Shown here one piece after another: positions 42,896-54,570 of a stretch of 64,000 bases of DNA; positions within the stretch are counted from its first letter, which is position 1, and each line of letters starts with the position of its first letter. The stretch is taken from assembly GCF_016908275.1 (NCBI RefSeq), contig NZ_JAFBDN010000006.1:1-64000 (forward strand), written 5' to 3'. The position numbers were made by a program, and so were the translations under genes. Source of the DNA: Periweissella beninensis (GTDB lineage Bacteria; Bacillota; Bacilli; Lactobacillales; Lactobacillaceae). Below the pieces are notes generated by a model. It worked only from the letters and a program-made list of their open reading frames with translations. It was not told the DNA's origin and did not search any database.

Positions 42896-43873
42896 CTATT
42901 TTAATGAATTGCCAGTGATTAATACACTTGGCACGATAATATGACTGTTGCTATTTAATCGAGGGCTAGTAATGTTTTGATGAAGTAATTTTGCCGCTAT
43001 GAAGCCAATCTTAGTAGGGTCTTGTTGAATTTTTTCAATTTTTGGAAATGTAAAATTAGTCCAATTCCAATCATCAAAAGTGGCCATACCAATATTATTT
43101 GGAATGTTAAAATTATGGGCATGAAAAAAAGCTAGTGTTTTTAAGACATCAGGTCCTTTTAACACAAAAATGGCTGTTTTGGGTGATTGTATTAAAAGTT
43201 TTAGCAAATGTTGAAGGTCATCATCAGTATAGAAGATGGTTGTTTTAATATTATTTTGCAAAGCAACATCATTGATCGCTTGAATTCGTAGGTCTCGCGC
43301 ACTATTACTATTTTTTTGATGCAAAATAATAAATTGATGATAACCAAAAGTAACAACTTTTTGCGCTAATTCTTGAGATTTAAGATAATTATCAGTAACA
43401 ACTTGAGCAAGATGGGAACTAGCTAACGGACGATCAATAAATACTGTTGGAATGGTAATTGATTCATAATATGGTGTATTTTTTGTAACTGGTTGAATTA
43501 AAAGGCCATCAACTTGAAATTGGAGAAGTTGCGAGATGTTTTTTTGTTCTTGTAGGGCATCTTCATTTGAATTAAGCATAATAATTTGATAATTGAAGGA
43601 ACTGAATAAATCAGCAACACCTTTAAAAACCAATGAGGCATAAAAATTTGTTACATCAGCCATAACTAAACCAATTAAATGGGTACGATTTGTTTTTAAA
43701 GCACGAGCTGATTGATTTACTTGATAATTTAATTGTTTAATAGCTTGTTCAATTGTCAACTTAGTTGCTAGGGACATTTTACTATAGTTTTGATTTAAAT
43801 ATCTTGAAACAGTTGTTCTAGAAACGTTGGCCAGTTGAGCTACGTCTAAAATAGTTGGCTTTTTTTTAGTCAT
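42896..43873 (-). CDS. LacI-family transcriptional regulator, orphan
   Basis: A 325-residue LacI/GalR protein. The DNA-binding domain is TILDVAQLANVSRTTVSRYLNQNYSKMSLATK; the residues after the recognition helix resemble those I associate with KdgR-like sugar-acid regulators. The effector domain has IGLVMADVTNFYASLVFKGV and VFIDRP. Its neighbours are not obvious targets. The divergent region carries a perfect LacI-type palindrome (43958-43971) and a cre site, but no gene. The effector is unknown. Confidence 0.9.
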   Translation of the reverse strand: MTKKKPTILDVAQLANVSRTTVSRYLNQNYSKMSLATKLTIEQAIKQLNYQVNQSARALKTNRTHLIGLVMADVTNFYASLVFKGVADLFSSFNYQIIMLNSNEDALQEQKNISQLLQFQVDGLLIQPVTKNTPYYESITIPTVFIDRPLASSHLAQVVTDNYLKSQELAQKVVTFGYHQFIILHQKNSNSARDLRIQAINDVALQNNIKTTIFYTDDDLQHLLKLLIQSPKTAIFVLKGPDVLKTLAFFHAHNFNIPNNIGMATFDDWNWTNFTFPKIEKIQQDPTKIGFIAAKLLHQNITSPRLNSNSHIIVPSVLITGNSLK

Positions 43874-43957
43874 AAATATTTTCCCTTACGTTATCTTAAA
43901 TATACTGGCATTTAGTTTAACATGAAATGAGACAACTAAGATATTTTTTAGTTTTAG

Positions 43958-43971
43958 GTTTAACGTTAAAC
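43958..43971. promoter_or_regulatory. LacI-type operator palindrome
   Basis: GTTTAACGTTAAAC is a perfect 14-bp palindrome with the central CG typical of LacI-family operators. It lies 85 nt upstream of the minus-strand regulator and about 20 nt before a plus-strand extended -10 (TGGTAGACT). Confidence 0.6.
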
Positions 43972-44000
43972 TTAAAGTTAAAAAATGTGGTAGACTTACA

Positions 44001-44015
44001 ATGTAAGCGAAATCA
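44001..44015 (+). promoter_or_regulatory. cre site
   Basis: ATGTAAGCGAAATCA matches WTGNAANCGNWNNCW at all fixed positions. It overlaps the predicted transcription start of the geneless unit. Confidence 0.65.
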
Positions 44016-44040
44016 AAAAAGATAGCCAAGTTTCTTTTTT

Positions 44041-44096
44041 GAAGTAAACCCCCGACATTGGACCAAAATTCAATATCGGGGGTTTACTTCATTTTT
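44041..44096 (+). terminator. Strong terminator of the geneless unit
   Basis: A 15-bp perfect stem GAAGTAAACCCCCGA / TCGGGGGTTTACTTC, an inner ATTG/CAAT pairing and a T-rich tail on the plus strand. No coding sequence precedes it on the plus strand. Confidence 0.8.
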
Positions 44097-44278
44097 ACTT
44101 TTTTCGGATACCCATGTAACATGTTCATTGATAATGAAGATAATTTATCGTAATTTTTAGTTAGATGATATTTGAACAATTAAACTGGTCACTTGGTTAC
44201 TAATTATCAGTAGCTGAAAAAATTAAAAAAAAATGCTAAAATAGTATGGATTAAATTTGAACGAAAAGGCAGTAAACA

Positions 44279-46897
44279 ATGGTAAAAAAAGCAAAAGAAA
44301 CTCCAATGATGCAACAATATAATGCAATAAAAGCACAATATCCGGATGCTTTTTTATTTTATCGTTTAGGTGATTTTTATGAATTATTTAATGATGATGC
44401 CATCAAAGGCTCGCAATTACTGGAACTAACGCTCACAACTCGAAATAAAAATGCTGAAAACCCAATTCCGATGGCAGGAGTACCACACCATGCTGCACAA
44501 AATTATATTGATATTTTAGTTGATCAAGGATATAAGGTTGCAATTGTTGAACAATTAGAAGATCCCAAGCAAACTGATGGTATGGTTAAACGTGATGTTG
44601 TTCAATTAGTAACACCTGGAACTAAGTTGGAAAATAAAACAACGGATGCTAAAAATAACAATTATATTGCTACAATTATATATGAGAATCAACAATTTGG
44701 TTTCGCATATGCTGATTTATCAACCGGTGAACAAAAAGCAACTGTGTTGGCTAATGAAGATCAAGTTTTGAATGAAATTTTAAACTTACAGACTAAAGAA
44801 ATTATTACTAATGATACATTGACAATATCATTTATGGAAAAGTTAAAAAAAATTGGTATTATGATTTCAAAACAGTTAAAAATTGTAAAGACAGCAGAAC
44901 TTAGTTTCCTTAGTCAACATGTTGAGAATAAATTGGTAAAAACAGTAGTGGGCTATTTAGTCACATATTTGACGATAACCCAAAAACGAGCTCTCGATCA
45001 TCTACAACAGGTAGTGGTTTATGAGCCATCGCGTTTTTTAAAATTAGATCATAATAGTCGCTATAATTTGGAATTAACACAAAATATTCGAACTGGTAAG
45101 AAAAAGGGGACACTTCTATGGGTGCTTGATCAAACAAAAACAGCTATGGGTGGCCGGTTACTGAAACAATGGCTTGATCGGCCATTGATTAGTGCTGAGT
45201 TAATTAAGGCTCGTCAAACCAAAGTACGTGCTTTACTAGAAGATTTTTTTATTAGAAATACACTACAAGACCATTTGATTAAAGTATACGATTTAGAACG
45301 ACTTGCAGGGCGAGTTGCTTTTGGAGCCGTAAATGGTAGGGATTTAATTCAATTGAAAACAAGTTTATCAGAAGTGCCAGCAATAAAGCAGACAATTTTA
45401 CAATTAAATAGTGAAATCTTTAAAGTGACTAATGAGCAATTAGATCCAGTTGCTGACGTAGCACAATTGATTGAAAAAGCCATTGTTGATGAACCACCAT
45501 TATCGGTTACTGAAGGTGGTGTAATTAAAAACGGTTACAATCAGCAACTTGATCAATATCGCGATGTGATGAAAAATGTCAAACAATGGTTGGCTGAGTT
45601 AGAAGCTAAAGAGCGTGAGGTCACTGGAATTAATGGTTTAAAAATTGGCTATAACCGGGTTTTTGGATACTATATAGAGGTCACTAAAGCAAATATAGCT
45701 AAATTAGATCCTAATCGATATGAACGGAAGCAAACGCTAACTAATGCAGAAAGATTTAGTACACCAGAATTAAAACAACGAGAGGCTTTAATACTAGAAG
45801 CACAAGAAAAATCGACTATACTAGAGTATTCGCTTTTTACTGAAATTCGCGATACTGTTAAAAATAATATTAAACGTTTACAGTCTCTATCACAAGCAAT
45901 TGCCCAACTAGATGTTTTACAAAGTTTTGCTGTAGTTGCCCAAGATAATCATTTTATTGAACCAACTTTTAATGATAATCATCAATTAAAGATTGAAAAT
46001 GGTCGGCATCCAGTTGTAGAAAAGGTTTTAGGGAAACAAAGCTACGTGCCTAACGATATTGTCATGCCGCAAAATGAAAATATCATGTTGATTACGGGAC
46101 CAAATATGTCTGGGAAGTCAACTTATATGCGTCAACTAGCGTTAACTATTATTATGGCGCAAATTGGTTCATTTGTACCAGCAAATAATGCAACCTTGCC
46201 AATTTTTGATCAAATATTTACACGAATTGGTGCAGCCGATGATTTAATTTCTGGTAATTCAACTTTTATGGTTGAAATGGCTGAAGCCAACAATGCTTTA
46301 CAACATGCAACTGCTAATTCTTTGATTTTATTTGATGAATTAGGCCGGGGAACAGCAACTTATGATGGTATGGCACTAGCGCAAGCAATTATTGAATATG
46401 TGCATAATAATATTCATGCTAAAACATTATTTAGTACGCATTATCATGAATTAACCACTTTAAGTACTGAATTATCAGAGTTGACAAATATGCATGTGGG
46501 CGCAATTGAACAAGATGGCGAATTAGTATTTCTGCATAAAATGGAAGCAGGAGCCGCGGATCAAAGCTATGGAATTAATGTTGCTAAACTAGCAGGAATG
46601 CCACTTAACCTATTAAATCGGGCTGATTCAATTCTAAAAAATTTGGAAGCACACAGCCAAACAGTAATATCAACTAAATTAGATAGTGACGTGACCAAAG
46701 AAGGTTCAAAACGTACTGAGCAGAAGTTAAGTAAAGTTGGGCAAGCAAGTCAGAATCAATTAGATTTATTTAGTTCGGAAAGCACTTTAACGGCTAATGA
46801 ACTAGCAGTAATTACGCAATTAAAAGCTGTCAATTTAGCGGAAACAACGCCATTAGCTGCGCTTAATTATTTATCCGAACTACAGAAAAAAATATAG
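44279..46897 (+). CDS. mutS: DNA mismatch repair protein MutS
   Basis: An 872-residue MutS that recognises mismatches. The N-terminal clamp [15 protein letters not shown] carries the Phe-x-Glu mismatch reader (DFYE, about residue 35). The ATPase core has [45 protein letters not shown] and STHYHEL. The length is normal (about 860). GGCAG is a weak ribosome site. It is followed 16 nt later by mutL. Intact mutSL argues against Oenococcus, which lacks both. Confidence 0.98.
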   Translation: MVKKAKETPMMQQYNAIKAQYPDAFLFYRLGDFYELFNDDAIKGSQLLELTLTTRNKNAENPIPMAGVPHHAAQNYIDILVDQGYKVAIVEQLEDPKQTDGMVKRDVVQLVTPGTKLENKTTDAKNNNYIATIIYENQQFGFAYADLSTGEQKATVLANEDQVLNEILNLQTKEIITNDTLTISFMEKLKKIGIMISKQLKIVKTAELSFLSQHVENKLVKTVVGYLVTYLTITQKRALDHLQQVVVYEPSRFLKLDHNSRYNLELTQNIRTGKKKGTLLWVLDQTKTAMGGRLLKQWLDRPLISAELIKARQTKVRALLEDFFIRNTLQDHLIKVYDLERLAGRVAFGAVNGRDLIQLKTSLSEVPAIKQTILQLNSEIFKVTNEQLDPVADVAQLIEKAIVDEPPLSVTEGGVIKNGYNQQLDQYRDVMKNVKQWLAELEAKEREVTGINGLKIGYNRVFGYYIEVTKANIAKLDPNRYERKQTLTNAERFSTPELKQREALILEAQEKSTILEYSLFTEIRDTVKNNIKRLQSLSQAIAQLDVLQSFAVVAQDNHFIEPTFNDNHQLKIENGRHPVVEKVLGKQSYVPNDIVMPQNENIMLITGPNMSGKSTYMRQLALTIIMAQIGSFVPANNATLPIFDQIFTRIGAADDLISGNSTFMVEMAEANNALQHATANSLILFDELGRGTATYDGMALAQAIIEYVHNNIHAKTLFSTHYHELTTLSTELSELTNMHVGAIEQDGELVFLHKMEAGAADQSYGINVAKLAGMPLNLLNRADSILKNLEAHSQTVISTKLDSDVTKEGSKRTEQKLSKVGQASQNQLDLFSSESTLTANELAVITQLKAVNLAETTPLAALNYLSELQKKI

Positions 46898-46913
46898 TAA
46901 AACAGGAGGTTGT

Positions 46914-48935
46914 ATGCAAAAAATTCATGAATTAACGACAATTTTAGCGGATCAAATTGCTGCAGGTGAAGTAATTGAACGCCCCGCCTCAGTCGTTAAG
47001 GAGCTGATGGAAAATGCAATTGATGCACATGCTACGCAGATTGATATTTTATTAGAAGAAGCAGGTATTAAAAAAATTGAAATCATAGATAATGGCTTTG
47101 GAATTAGTCAAGATGAAGTTGAATTAGCATTTCGACGGCATGCAACATCTAAAATTGTCAATCGTACTGATTTATTTAAGATTAAAACGTTAGGGTTTAG
47201 AGGTGAAGCACTACCAAGTATTGCGGCAATTGCTGATGTAACTATGACGACGGCAGTAAAAGATAAACCAGGGATGCTTATTAATATTAAGGGTGGACAA
47301 ATAATAATAAAAAAAAGTGCACCCGCACGTGTTGGAACAGCCATCGTAGTTAAGAATCTTTTCTTTAATACGCCTGCAAGATTAAAATATTTGAAGACAC
47401 CGAATACGGAATTAAGCAAAATTGTAGATATTGTTAATCGCTTGGCATTAAGTTATCCTAATATAGCCTTTAATTTAAAACATGAAGATCATCAATTATT
47501 AAAAACAGCGGGTAATGGAAATGTACAGCAAGTAATAGCTAATATTTATGGATTAAAAAATGCACAAAAAATGTTGACAATTGAAACTGAAAATATAGAC
47601 TTCAAAGTAAGTGGCTTTATTTCACTTCCAGAATTAACACGGGCTTCCAGAGAATATATTTCGATTTTAATTAATGGCCGCTATATTAAAAATTATCAAT
47701 TAGTTAAAGCCCTATTAACTGGCTATGGATCAAGGTTAATGGTTGGGCGTTATCCGCTGGCTGTGATTTCGATAAACATGGATCCGTTATTAGTTGATGT
47801 CAATGTGCATCCTACTAAACAAGAAGTACGGCTGAGTCAAGAAAGTCAATTAATGGAATTATTGACAAGCGTAGTGCAAGAACGTTTGGCAACATTGAAT
47901 TTAATGCCTGATGGCTATCAAAATTTAAAACAAGCAACAAGTCCGAAAAATGATATAACGTTTATTGAAAGATTAAATCAAGTTTCACAGCATCATCAAA
48001 TAACGGTGTCTGATGAAAATGATTTAAAACAATCAGAAAAAAAGGATGAACAATGGCAAGCAACAAATTCGATATTAACCAGTGATACTAAACCAGTGCA
48101 ACCTATTATTATAAAAACAATTGCTGATTTGGAACGAACAGAAGTAAAAGCTTTTAAAAAGCGTTATCAAGTACCCTTAAATCAGCAAATGGCAACAAAT
48201 AAAGCCTCAGTTAAATCAATTGTAACTGACTTGAAAACAAAACAGCTTACTTTAAATGAAGATATTGACTCAATTGGAATGCTTAACAATAATGAATTAG
48301 CACAAGTTGAAAAATTTCCGAATTTACGCTTTATTGGACAAATGTTTGGCACCTTTTTATTTGCGGAAGGGCCGGCTGGGTTATATCTAATTGATCAACA
48401 CGCAGCTCAGGAACGAATTAATTACGAGTACTATCGTGAAGAAATTATTCATCAAGGAAATGCACAACAAAAACTTTTAGTTCCACTTGTATTAGACTAT
48501 CCATTAGTAGATGCTTTAAAAATCAAGCAAAAGTTAACCGAATTAGCACAAGTTGGCCTAATAATTGAAGATTTTGGTGATAATAGTTTTGTGGTACATC
48601 AGCACCCGATGTGGTTCGTTGCTGGACAGGAAGAAGCAACAATTCGTGAGATGATTGATTGGTTATTACGGGATGGCAATATTGATCTTACTAAGTTTAG
48701 AGAAAAAGCAGCAATTATGATGAGTTGCAAGCGTGCTATTAAAGCAAACACACATTTAGATGATGCCCAAGCAATTGCGCTAATTGAAAAATTAAAAAGT
48801 ACGAAGAATCCATTTAATTGTCCCCATGGTCGCCCAGTTGTAGTGACTTTATCCCTTAAGGATATGGAAAAAATGTTTAAACGGATCCAAGATTCCCATA
48901 GTTCATGGCTAGATTATGATAGTCATCCATATTAA
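46914..48935 (+). CDS. mutL: DNA mismatch repair protein MutL
   Basis: A 673-residue GHKL ATPase. Motifs are DQIAAGEVIERPASVVKELMENAIDAHA, IIDNGFGI and TLGFRGEALPSIAAI. A less conserved linker (about 330-470) leads to the C-terminal dimerisation/endonuclease domain, with DQHAAQERINYE (DQHA..E metal motif, about 495) and CPHGRPVVV, so it should be an active nicking MutL. AGGAGG precedes the ATG. Confidence 0.97.
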   Translation: MQKIHELTTILADQIAAGEVIERPASVVKELMENAIDAHATQIDILLEEAGIKKIEIIDNGFGISQDEVELAFRRHATSKIVNRTDLFKIKTLGFRGEALPSIAAIADVTMTTAVKDKPGMLINIKGGQIIIKKSAPARVGTAIVVKNLFFNTPARLKYLKTPNTELSKIVDIVNRLALSYPNIAFNLKHEDHQLLKTAGNGNVQQVIANIYGLKNAQKMLTIETENIDFKVSGFISLPELTRASREYISILINGRYIKNYQLVKALLTGYGSRLMVGRYPLAVISINMDPLLVDVNVHPTKQEVRLSQESQLMELLTSVVQERLATLNLMPDGYQNLKQATSPKNDITFIERLNQVSQHHQITVSDENDLKQSEKKDEQWQATNSILTSDTKPVQPIIIKTIADLERTEVKAFKKRYQVPLNQQMATNKASVKSIVTDLKTKQLTLNEDIDSIGMLNNNELAQVEKFPNLRFIGQMFGTFLFAEGPAGLYLIDQHAAQERINYEYYREEIIHQGNAQQKLLVPLVLDYPLVDALKIKQKLTELAQVGLIIEDFGDNSFVVHQHPMWFVAGQEEATIREMIDWLLRDGNIDLTKFREKAAIMMSCKRAIKANTHLDDAQAIALIEKLKSTKNPFNCPHGRPVVVTLSLKDMEKMFKRIQDSHSSWLDYDSHPY

Positions 48936-48951
48936 AAAGTGAGGAAAGAAT

Positions 48952-49554
48952 TTGTACGATTATTTAAAGGGAATAATAACAATTGTGACACCAACACATG
49001 TTGTTATTGAAGTAAATGATATTGGCTATAAAATTTTTACAGTTAATCCATTTGAATTTAATGAACAAGAAAAAGTAACACTTTACGTAGAACAAATTGT
49101 CCGAGAAAATGAAATTTCATTATATGGTTTTACCAATATTACAGCTAAAATGCTTTTTAACAAACTTTTAAATGTTTCTGGAATTGGCCCAAAATCAGCT
49201 TTAGCGATTTTAGCAAATACTGATCATACTGCCTTAATTACTGCTATTGAAAGCGAAAACATTGAGTATTTAGTGAAATTTCCAGGAATTGGTAAAAAAA
49301 CAGCTAAGCAAATTGCGTTAGATTTAAAGGGAAAGTTAACTGAGATGCCAGGTATTTCACCAGATTTATTTAGTACTTCGATTAATGCACCTGTTAATAG
49401 TGAAAATGTGCAATTACAGGATGCTTTAGCAGCTTTGAGTGCGTTGGGGTATGGGAAAGTAGATATTAAACGTGTGGAAAAACAATTAATAAAAGAGCCA
49501 AAGGCAGATACACAAGCATATTTAAGTTTAGGATTAAAATTATTAATTGGTTAA
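48952..49554 (+). CDS. ruvA: Holliday junction helicase subunit RuvA
   Basis: A 200-residue RuvA, the junction-binding tetramer. The N-terminal OB fold (YDYLKGIITIVTPTHVVIEV), two helix-hairpin-helix motifs (NVSGIGPKSALAIL, FPGIGKKTAKQIALDL) and a C-terminal RuvB-contacting domain (LQDALAALSALGYG) are present. The start is TTG 48952 after GTGAGGAAAG. It lies between mutL and ruvB. Confidence 0.96.
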   Translation: MYDYLKGIITIVTPTHVVIEVNDIGYKIFTVNPFEFNEQEKVTLYVEQIVRENEISLYGFTNITAKMLFNKLLNVSGIGPKSALAILANTDHTALITAIESENIEYLVKFPGIGKKTAKQIALDLKGKLTEMPGISPDLFSTSINAPVNSENVQLQDALAALSALGYGKVDIKRVEKQLIKEPKADTQAYLSLGLKLLIG

Positions 49555-49586
49555 GTTAATAATTTGAAGAAAGGAGGTGGTAATTT

Positions 49587-50606
49587 ATGAACACTGAAGA
49601 AGAGGCCATTTTAATGCAACAGGTTTCAGATTTAACAGAACAATCAGTTGAAAAAACGTTACGACCACAATTGTTGAACGAATATATTGGGCAAGCTGCA
49701 CTAAAAAAAGAATTACGAGTTTATATTAAAGCTGCTAAAACGCGCCAAGAATCACTTGATCATGTCTTGCTTTATGGACCACCTGGGTTAGGTAAAACGA
49801 CATTAGCAATGATAATTGCTAATGAAATGGAAGTTGGGTTAAAAACAACCTCTGGACCAGCGATTGAAAAAACAGGTGATTTATTAGCCTTATTGAACGA
49901 ATTAGAACCAGGTGATATTTTGTTTATCGATGAAATACATCGACTACCTACCCAAGTTGAAGAAATGTTATATTCGGCGATGGAGGATTTTTTTGTGGAT
50001 ATTGTGATTGGTCAAGGACCAACAGCACATCCTGTTCATTTTCCATTGCCACCCTTTACGCTAATTGGAGCAACTACCAGAGCTGGTATGTTGTCTGCAC
50101 CACTAAGGGATCGATTTGGTATTATGGCGCATATGGAATATTATCAAGCTGCTGACTTAAAAGAAATTGTACGGAGAACAGCGAATATTTTTCACACATC
50201 AATTATTGAAAATGGTGCCTATGAAATTGCGCTAAGATCACGCGGCACACCACGGATTGCGAATCGATTATTTAGACGAGTACGTGATTTTGCACAGGTT
50301 GCTAGTAAGGAAGCTATTGATAAGCATATTGTTGATGAAGCATTAAAAATTTTACATGTTGACAAGGTGGGGTTGGATATTATTGATGTTAAATTATTAA
50401 CTACCATGATAGTGCAATATCAAGGTGGACCTGTTGGAATTAATACATTGGCAGCAAATATTGGTGAAGAAGTTGAAACGTTAGAAACAATGTATGAACC
50501 ATATTTAATGCAAACTGGCTTTATTCAACGAACAGCAAGAGGCCGAATTGCAACTGACCTAGCTTATAGGCATTTAGGTTACACGCAACAAAACATGAAA
50601 GAATGA
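49587..50606 (+). CDS. ruvB: Holliday junction helicase RuvB
   Basis: A 339-residue AAA+ motor of branch migration. Walker A is [14 protein letters not shown] (about 61-74), Walker B is [10 protein letters not shown], sensor 1 is [10 protein letters not shown], the arginine finger region is LRDRFG, and a C-terminal winged helix ends with [24 protein letters not shown] gives a strong ribosome site. Confidence 0.98.
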   Translation: MNTEEEAILMQQVSDLTEQSVEKTLRPQLLNEYIGQAALKKELRVYIKAAKTRQESLDHVLLYGPPGLGKTTLAMIIANEMEVGLKTTSGPAIEKTGDLLALLNELEPGDILFIDEIHRLPTQVEEMLYSAMEDFFVDIVIGQGPTAHPVHFPLPPFTLIGATTRAGMLSAPLRDRFGIMAHMEYYQAADLKEIVRRTANIFHTSIIENGAYEIALRSRGTPRIANRLFRRVRDFAQVASKEAIDKHIVDEALKILHVDKVGLDIIDVKLLTTMIVQYQGGPVGINTLAANIGEEVETLETMYEPYLMQTGFIQRTARGRIATDLAYRHLGYTQQNMKE

Positions 50607-50614
50607 GAAAAAAT

Positions 50615-51649
50615 ATGGGATACCAATTAGAAGATTTTGATTATGAATTACCACATGAATTAATTGCACAAACACCATTAAAACAACGTGATGCTTCCCG
50701 CTTATTAGTTTTAGATCATAAAACTGGTCAGTATGAAGATCACCATTTTTATGAAATAATTGATCAATTAAACCCAGGGGATGCCGTGGTAATGAATAAT
50801 TCACGTGTTTTACCAGCACGTTTACATGGCCAAAAAAGTGATACTAAAGGACATGTTGAAGTTTTATTATTGAAAAATGTTGAAGGTGACACATGGGAAA
50901 CGTTGGTAAAACCAGCGCGTAAACTGTTAGTAGGCCAAGAAATTAGTTTTGGAAATGGTGAATTAAAAGCCGTTATTACTGAAGAACTTGAGCATGGTGG
51001 TCGAATGGTTAAGTTTAGTTATCAAGGTATTTTTCTAGAAGTGCTTGAACAGTTAGGTGAAATGCCTTTACCACCATACATTAAAGAAAAATTAAATGAT
51101 CAAGAACGCTATCAAACAGTTTATTCAAAGGTTAATGGCTCAGCAGCAGCGCCAACCGCTGGGTTACATTGGACACCAGAACTATTAGCTAAAGTGGAAG
51201 CAAAAGGGGTTAGTTTGGTAGAATTAACACTGCATGTTGGGCTAGGGACATTTAGACCAGTTGAAGAGGCTAATATTGAAGATCATAAAATGCATAGTGA
51301 ATTTTACCAGCTGTCACAAGAAGCAGCTGATACGCTTAATAGCGTAAAAGCTAAGGGTGGTAGGATAATTGCTACAGGAACCACATCAATTAGAACACTT
51401 GAAACAATTGGTAGTAAGTTTGCAGGTGAATTAAAAGCAGATTCTGGTTGGACTGACATTTTCATTAAACCAGGCTATAATTGGACAGTTGTTGATGGCT
51501 TTATTACTAATTTCCATTTACCAAAATCGACATTAGTAATGTTAGTGGCTGCGTTTACAGGACGTGATAATATCTTAAATGCATATCACCATGCAATTGA
51601 AGAAAAGTATCGTTTCTTTAGTTTTGGGGATGCAATGTTTATTAAATAA
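50615..51649 (+). CDS. queA: S-adenosylmethionine:tRNA ribosyltransferase-isomerase
   Basis: A 344-residue QueA that adds the epoxy-cyclopentane ring to tRNA-bound preQ1 in queuosine synthesis. Motifs are [65 protein letters not shown], and [17 protein letters not shown]. Relatives start close to the DFDYELP motif, so ATG 50615 is preferred; ATG 50603 overlaps the ruvB stop and is possible. It is followed by tgt, the earlier step of the pathway. Confidence 0.95.
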   Translation: MGYQLEDFDYELPHELIAQTPLKQRDASRLLVLDHKTGQYEDHHFYEIIDQLNPGDAVVMNNSRVLPARLHGQKSDTKGHVEVLLLKNVEGDTWETLVKPARKLLVGQEISFGNGELKAVITEELEHGGRMVKFSYQGIFLEVLEQLGEMPLPPYIKEKLNDQERYQTVYSKVNGSAAAPTAGLHWTPELLAKVEAKGVSLVELTLHVGLGTFRPVEEANIEDHKMHSEFYQLSQEAADTLNSVKAKGGRIIATGTTSIRTLETIGSKFAGELKADSGWTDIFIKPGYNWTVVDGFITNFHLPKSTLVMLVAAFTGRDNILNAYHHAIEEKYRFFSFGDAMFIK

Positions 51650-51665
51650 AAAGTAGAGATAATGA

Positions 51666-52820
<1,155 letters not shown>

Positions 52821-52918
52821 ATTAGGCTAAATTATTTAAGTTGAGATGACACATAGTTAGTATTTTAAGGTACAATTAAAGTAGTATAGTAATTAATAAA
52901 TAGAAAAGGAAAAAAATA

Positions 52919-53290
52919 ATGAGCGGAAATTTTAATTTAATCTTTTTGGTTGTAATCATGATTGTAATGTTTTTCATGATGAATCGTTCACAAAAAAAGC
53001 AACGTTCTAATCGTGAAAGTATGATGAGTAAACTTCAACCAGGAGCACATGTAGTGACGATTGGTCGGCTACATGGTGTTGTGGATTCAGTAAACCAAAC
53101 TGAAAAAACTTTCACGTTAGATGCGGATGGTGTTTATCTTGTATTTGACTTAGATGCGATTGCGCGTGTAATTGATGATGGAGTTGATCAAGCGGTTAAA
53201 CCAACTAAAGAAGCAACAACTACAACAGAGACTAATGTGATAGACAAGACAAAAACGGTGTTACCAAAGGATGAAAATACGGAAAAATAG
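52919..53290 (+). CDS. yajC: Preprotein translocase subunit YajC
   Basis: A 123-residue single-span membrane protein, accessory to the SecDF complex. A hydrophobic N-terminal helix (NLIFLVVIMIVMFFMM, about 4-20) is followed by RSQKKQRSNRESMMSKLQPGAHVVTIGRLHGVV. The tail is Thr/Glu/Lys-rich and somewhat longer than average. It follows tgt, the usual Bacillota order. Confidence 0.93.
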   Translation: MSGNFNLIFLVVIMIVMFFMMNRSQKKQRSNRESMMSKLQPGAHVVTIGRLHGVVDSVNQTEKTFTLDADGVYLVFDLDAIARVIDDGVDQAVKPTKEATTTTETNVIDKTKTVLPKDENTEK

Positions 53291-53350
53291 CTTTAAATTT
53301 TTTGAAACTGATAGTAATGCTGTTATTTAAGTGTGGTTGTAATACATGAG

Positions 53351-53386
53351 GAAGTGGTTAATTCTTTAAGAATTAGCCGCTTCTTT
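53351..53386 (+). terminator. Terminator between yajC and dinB
   Basis: Stem GAAGTGGTTAATTCT / AGAATTAGCCGCTTC with two G-U pairs, then a short T run. Confidence 0.7.
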
Positions 53387-53418
53387 GCATATTAGATAAA
53401 AACTAGGGGGGTGAGAAA

Positions 53419-54495
53419 ATGCGAAAAATAATTCATGTTGATATGGATGCATTTTATGCACAAGTAGAAATGCGCGATAATCCAAATTTAAAAAATGTAC
53501 CACTAGTGTTAGCTAAAGATCCAAGACTAACCAATGGTCATGGGGTGGTAGCAACGGCTAATTATTTAGCACGAGAGTTAGGTATTCATTCAGCAATGAG
53601 TGCCAATGAGGCTAAAAAATTGGCACCACATGCTATTTTTTTGACACCCAATTTTGCAAAATATCAAAAAGTATCGCAACAAGTTCATGATATTTTTCAG
53701 CATTATACTGATATGATTGAACCGATTGCTTTTGATGAAGCTTACTTAGACGTCACGAATAATAAGTTGGATATCGTTAATGAAGTTAATTTAGCAAGAA
53801 GGTTACAAGACGAAATTTGGCAACAACTAGCACTAACTTGTTCTTTAGGAATTAGCTATAATAAATTTATTGCTAAACTAGCTTCAGAATATAATAAGCC
53901 TGTTGGTACTGTAATTATTCATCCAAACGATGCCATTGAATTTTTGCAACAATTACCTATTGAGGATTTTAGAGGTGTTGGTAAAAAAACATTATTAAGT
54001 ATGTATCAGGAGAAAATCTATACGGGAGCTGATTTATATCATAAACAGTTAGGCTGGCTCACAAATAAGTTTGGGCGTTTAGGTTATGAATTATATCAAC
54101 ATGTTCGAGGAATTGATGAACGCCCTGTAATGTGGCAACGTGAACGAAAATCAATTGGTAAGGAGTTAACATTTACGCTAGCGATAACAAGTCAGCAACG
54201 AGCTAATGATGTTTTAAACCAATTGGTCACAAAACTAGTTTATTTACTAAAGCAATACGAAAAACATGGTAGAACAATTGTTATGAAAATTCGGTATCAT
54301 GACTTTGAAACAGTCACGAAACGTGTTACCAAACCAGATTTTTATAAACTAGATGAAACAATAATCTTGGCAGAAGTACTAATACTTTTTAATGAATTAG
54401 GTGGCTTAAAGAAGCCAATTAGATTATTAGGAATAACATTTACTAATTTAGCACCAATTAGCTTTGAAAATATTAATTTGCCACTTTTTGACTAA
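53419..54495 (+). CDS. dinB: DNA polymerase IV
   Basis: A 358-residue Y-family translesion polymerase. IIHVDMDAFYAQVEMRDNP holds the first metal aspartate, EPIAFDEAYLDVT the SxDE-type acidic pair (here FDE), and GISYNKFIAKLASEYNKPVG the fingers/palm segment. A little-finger domain follows. There is no clear C-terminal beta-clamp motif beyond the final LPLFD, which may serve. GGGGGG precedes the ATG. No SOS box is evident in front. Confidence 0.95.
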   Translation: MRKIIHVDMDAFYAQVEMRDNPNLKNVPLVLAKDPRLTNGHGVVATANYLARELGIHSAMSANEAKKLAPHAIFLTPNFAKYQKVSQQVHDIFQHYTDMIEPIAFDEAYLDVTNNKLDIVNEVNLARRLQDEIWQQLALTCSLGISYNKFIAKLASEYNKPVGTVIIHPNDAIEFLQQLPIEDFRGVGKKTLLSMYQEKIYTGADLYHKQLGWLTNKFGRLGYELYQHVRGIDERPVMWQRERKSIGKELTFTLAITSQQRANDVLNQLVTKLVYLLKQYEKHGRTIVMKIRYHDFETVTKRVTKPDFYKLDETIILAEVLILFNELGGLKKPIRLLGITFTNLAPISFENINLPLFD

Positions 54496-54570
54496 AATAC
54501 GTTATACTAGAATGTCAGTATAGATAAGTAGGACGAATCACAATACAAATAAAAAGAAGAGAGATGTAGC

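Larger units (their letters stand above)
43988..44096 (+). other. Geneless regulated transcription unit (lost operon leader or small RNA)
   Basis: From left to right: an extended -10 TGGTAGACT (43988-43996), a perfect cre consensus ATGTAAGCGAAATCA (44001-44015), a short A/T stem, and a strong terminator (44041-44096). No reading frame lies between them. The predicted transcript is about 90 nt. The rest of the gap to mutS (44097-44278) shows only AT-rich sequence. Confidence 0.5.

Noticed and set aside
44109-44125. LexA box before mutS (GTAACATGTTC)
   Set aside because: The half-sites are two bases apart instead of four, so it does not fit the LexA pattern.
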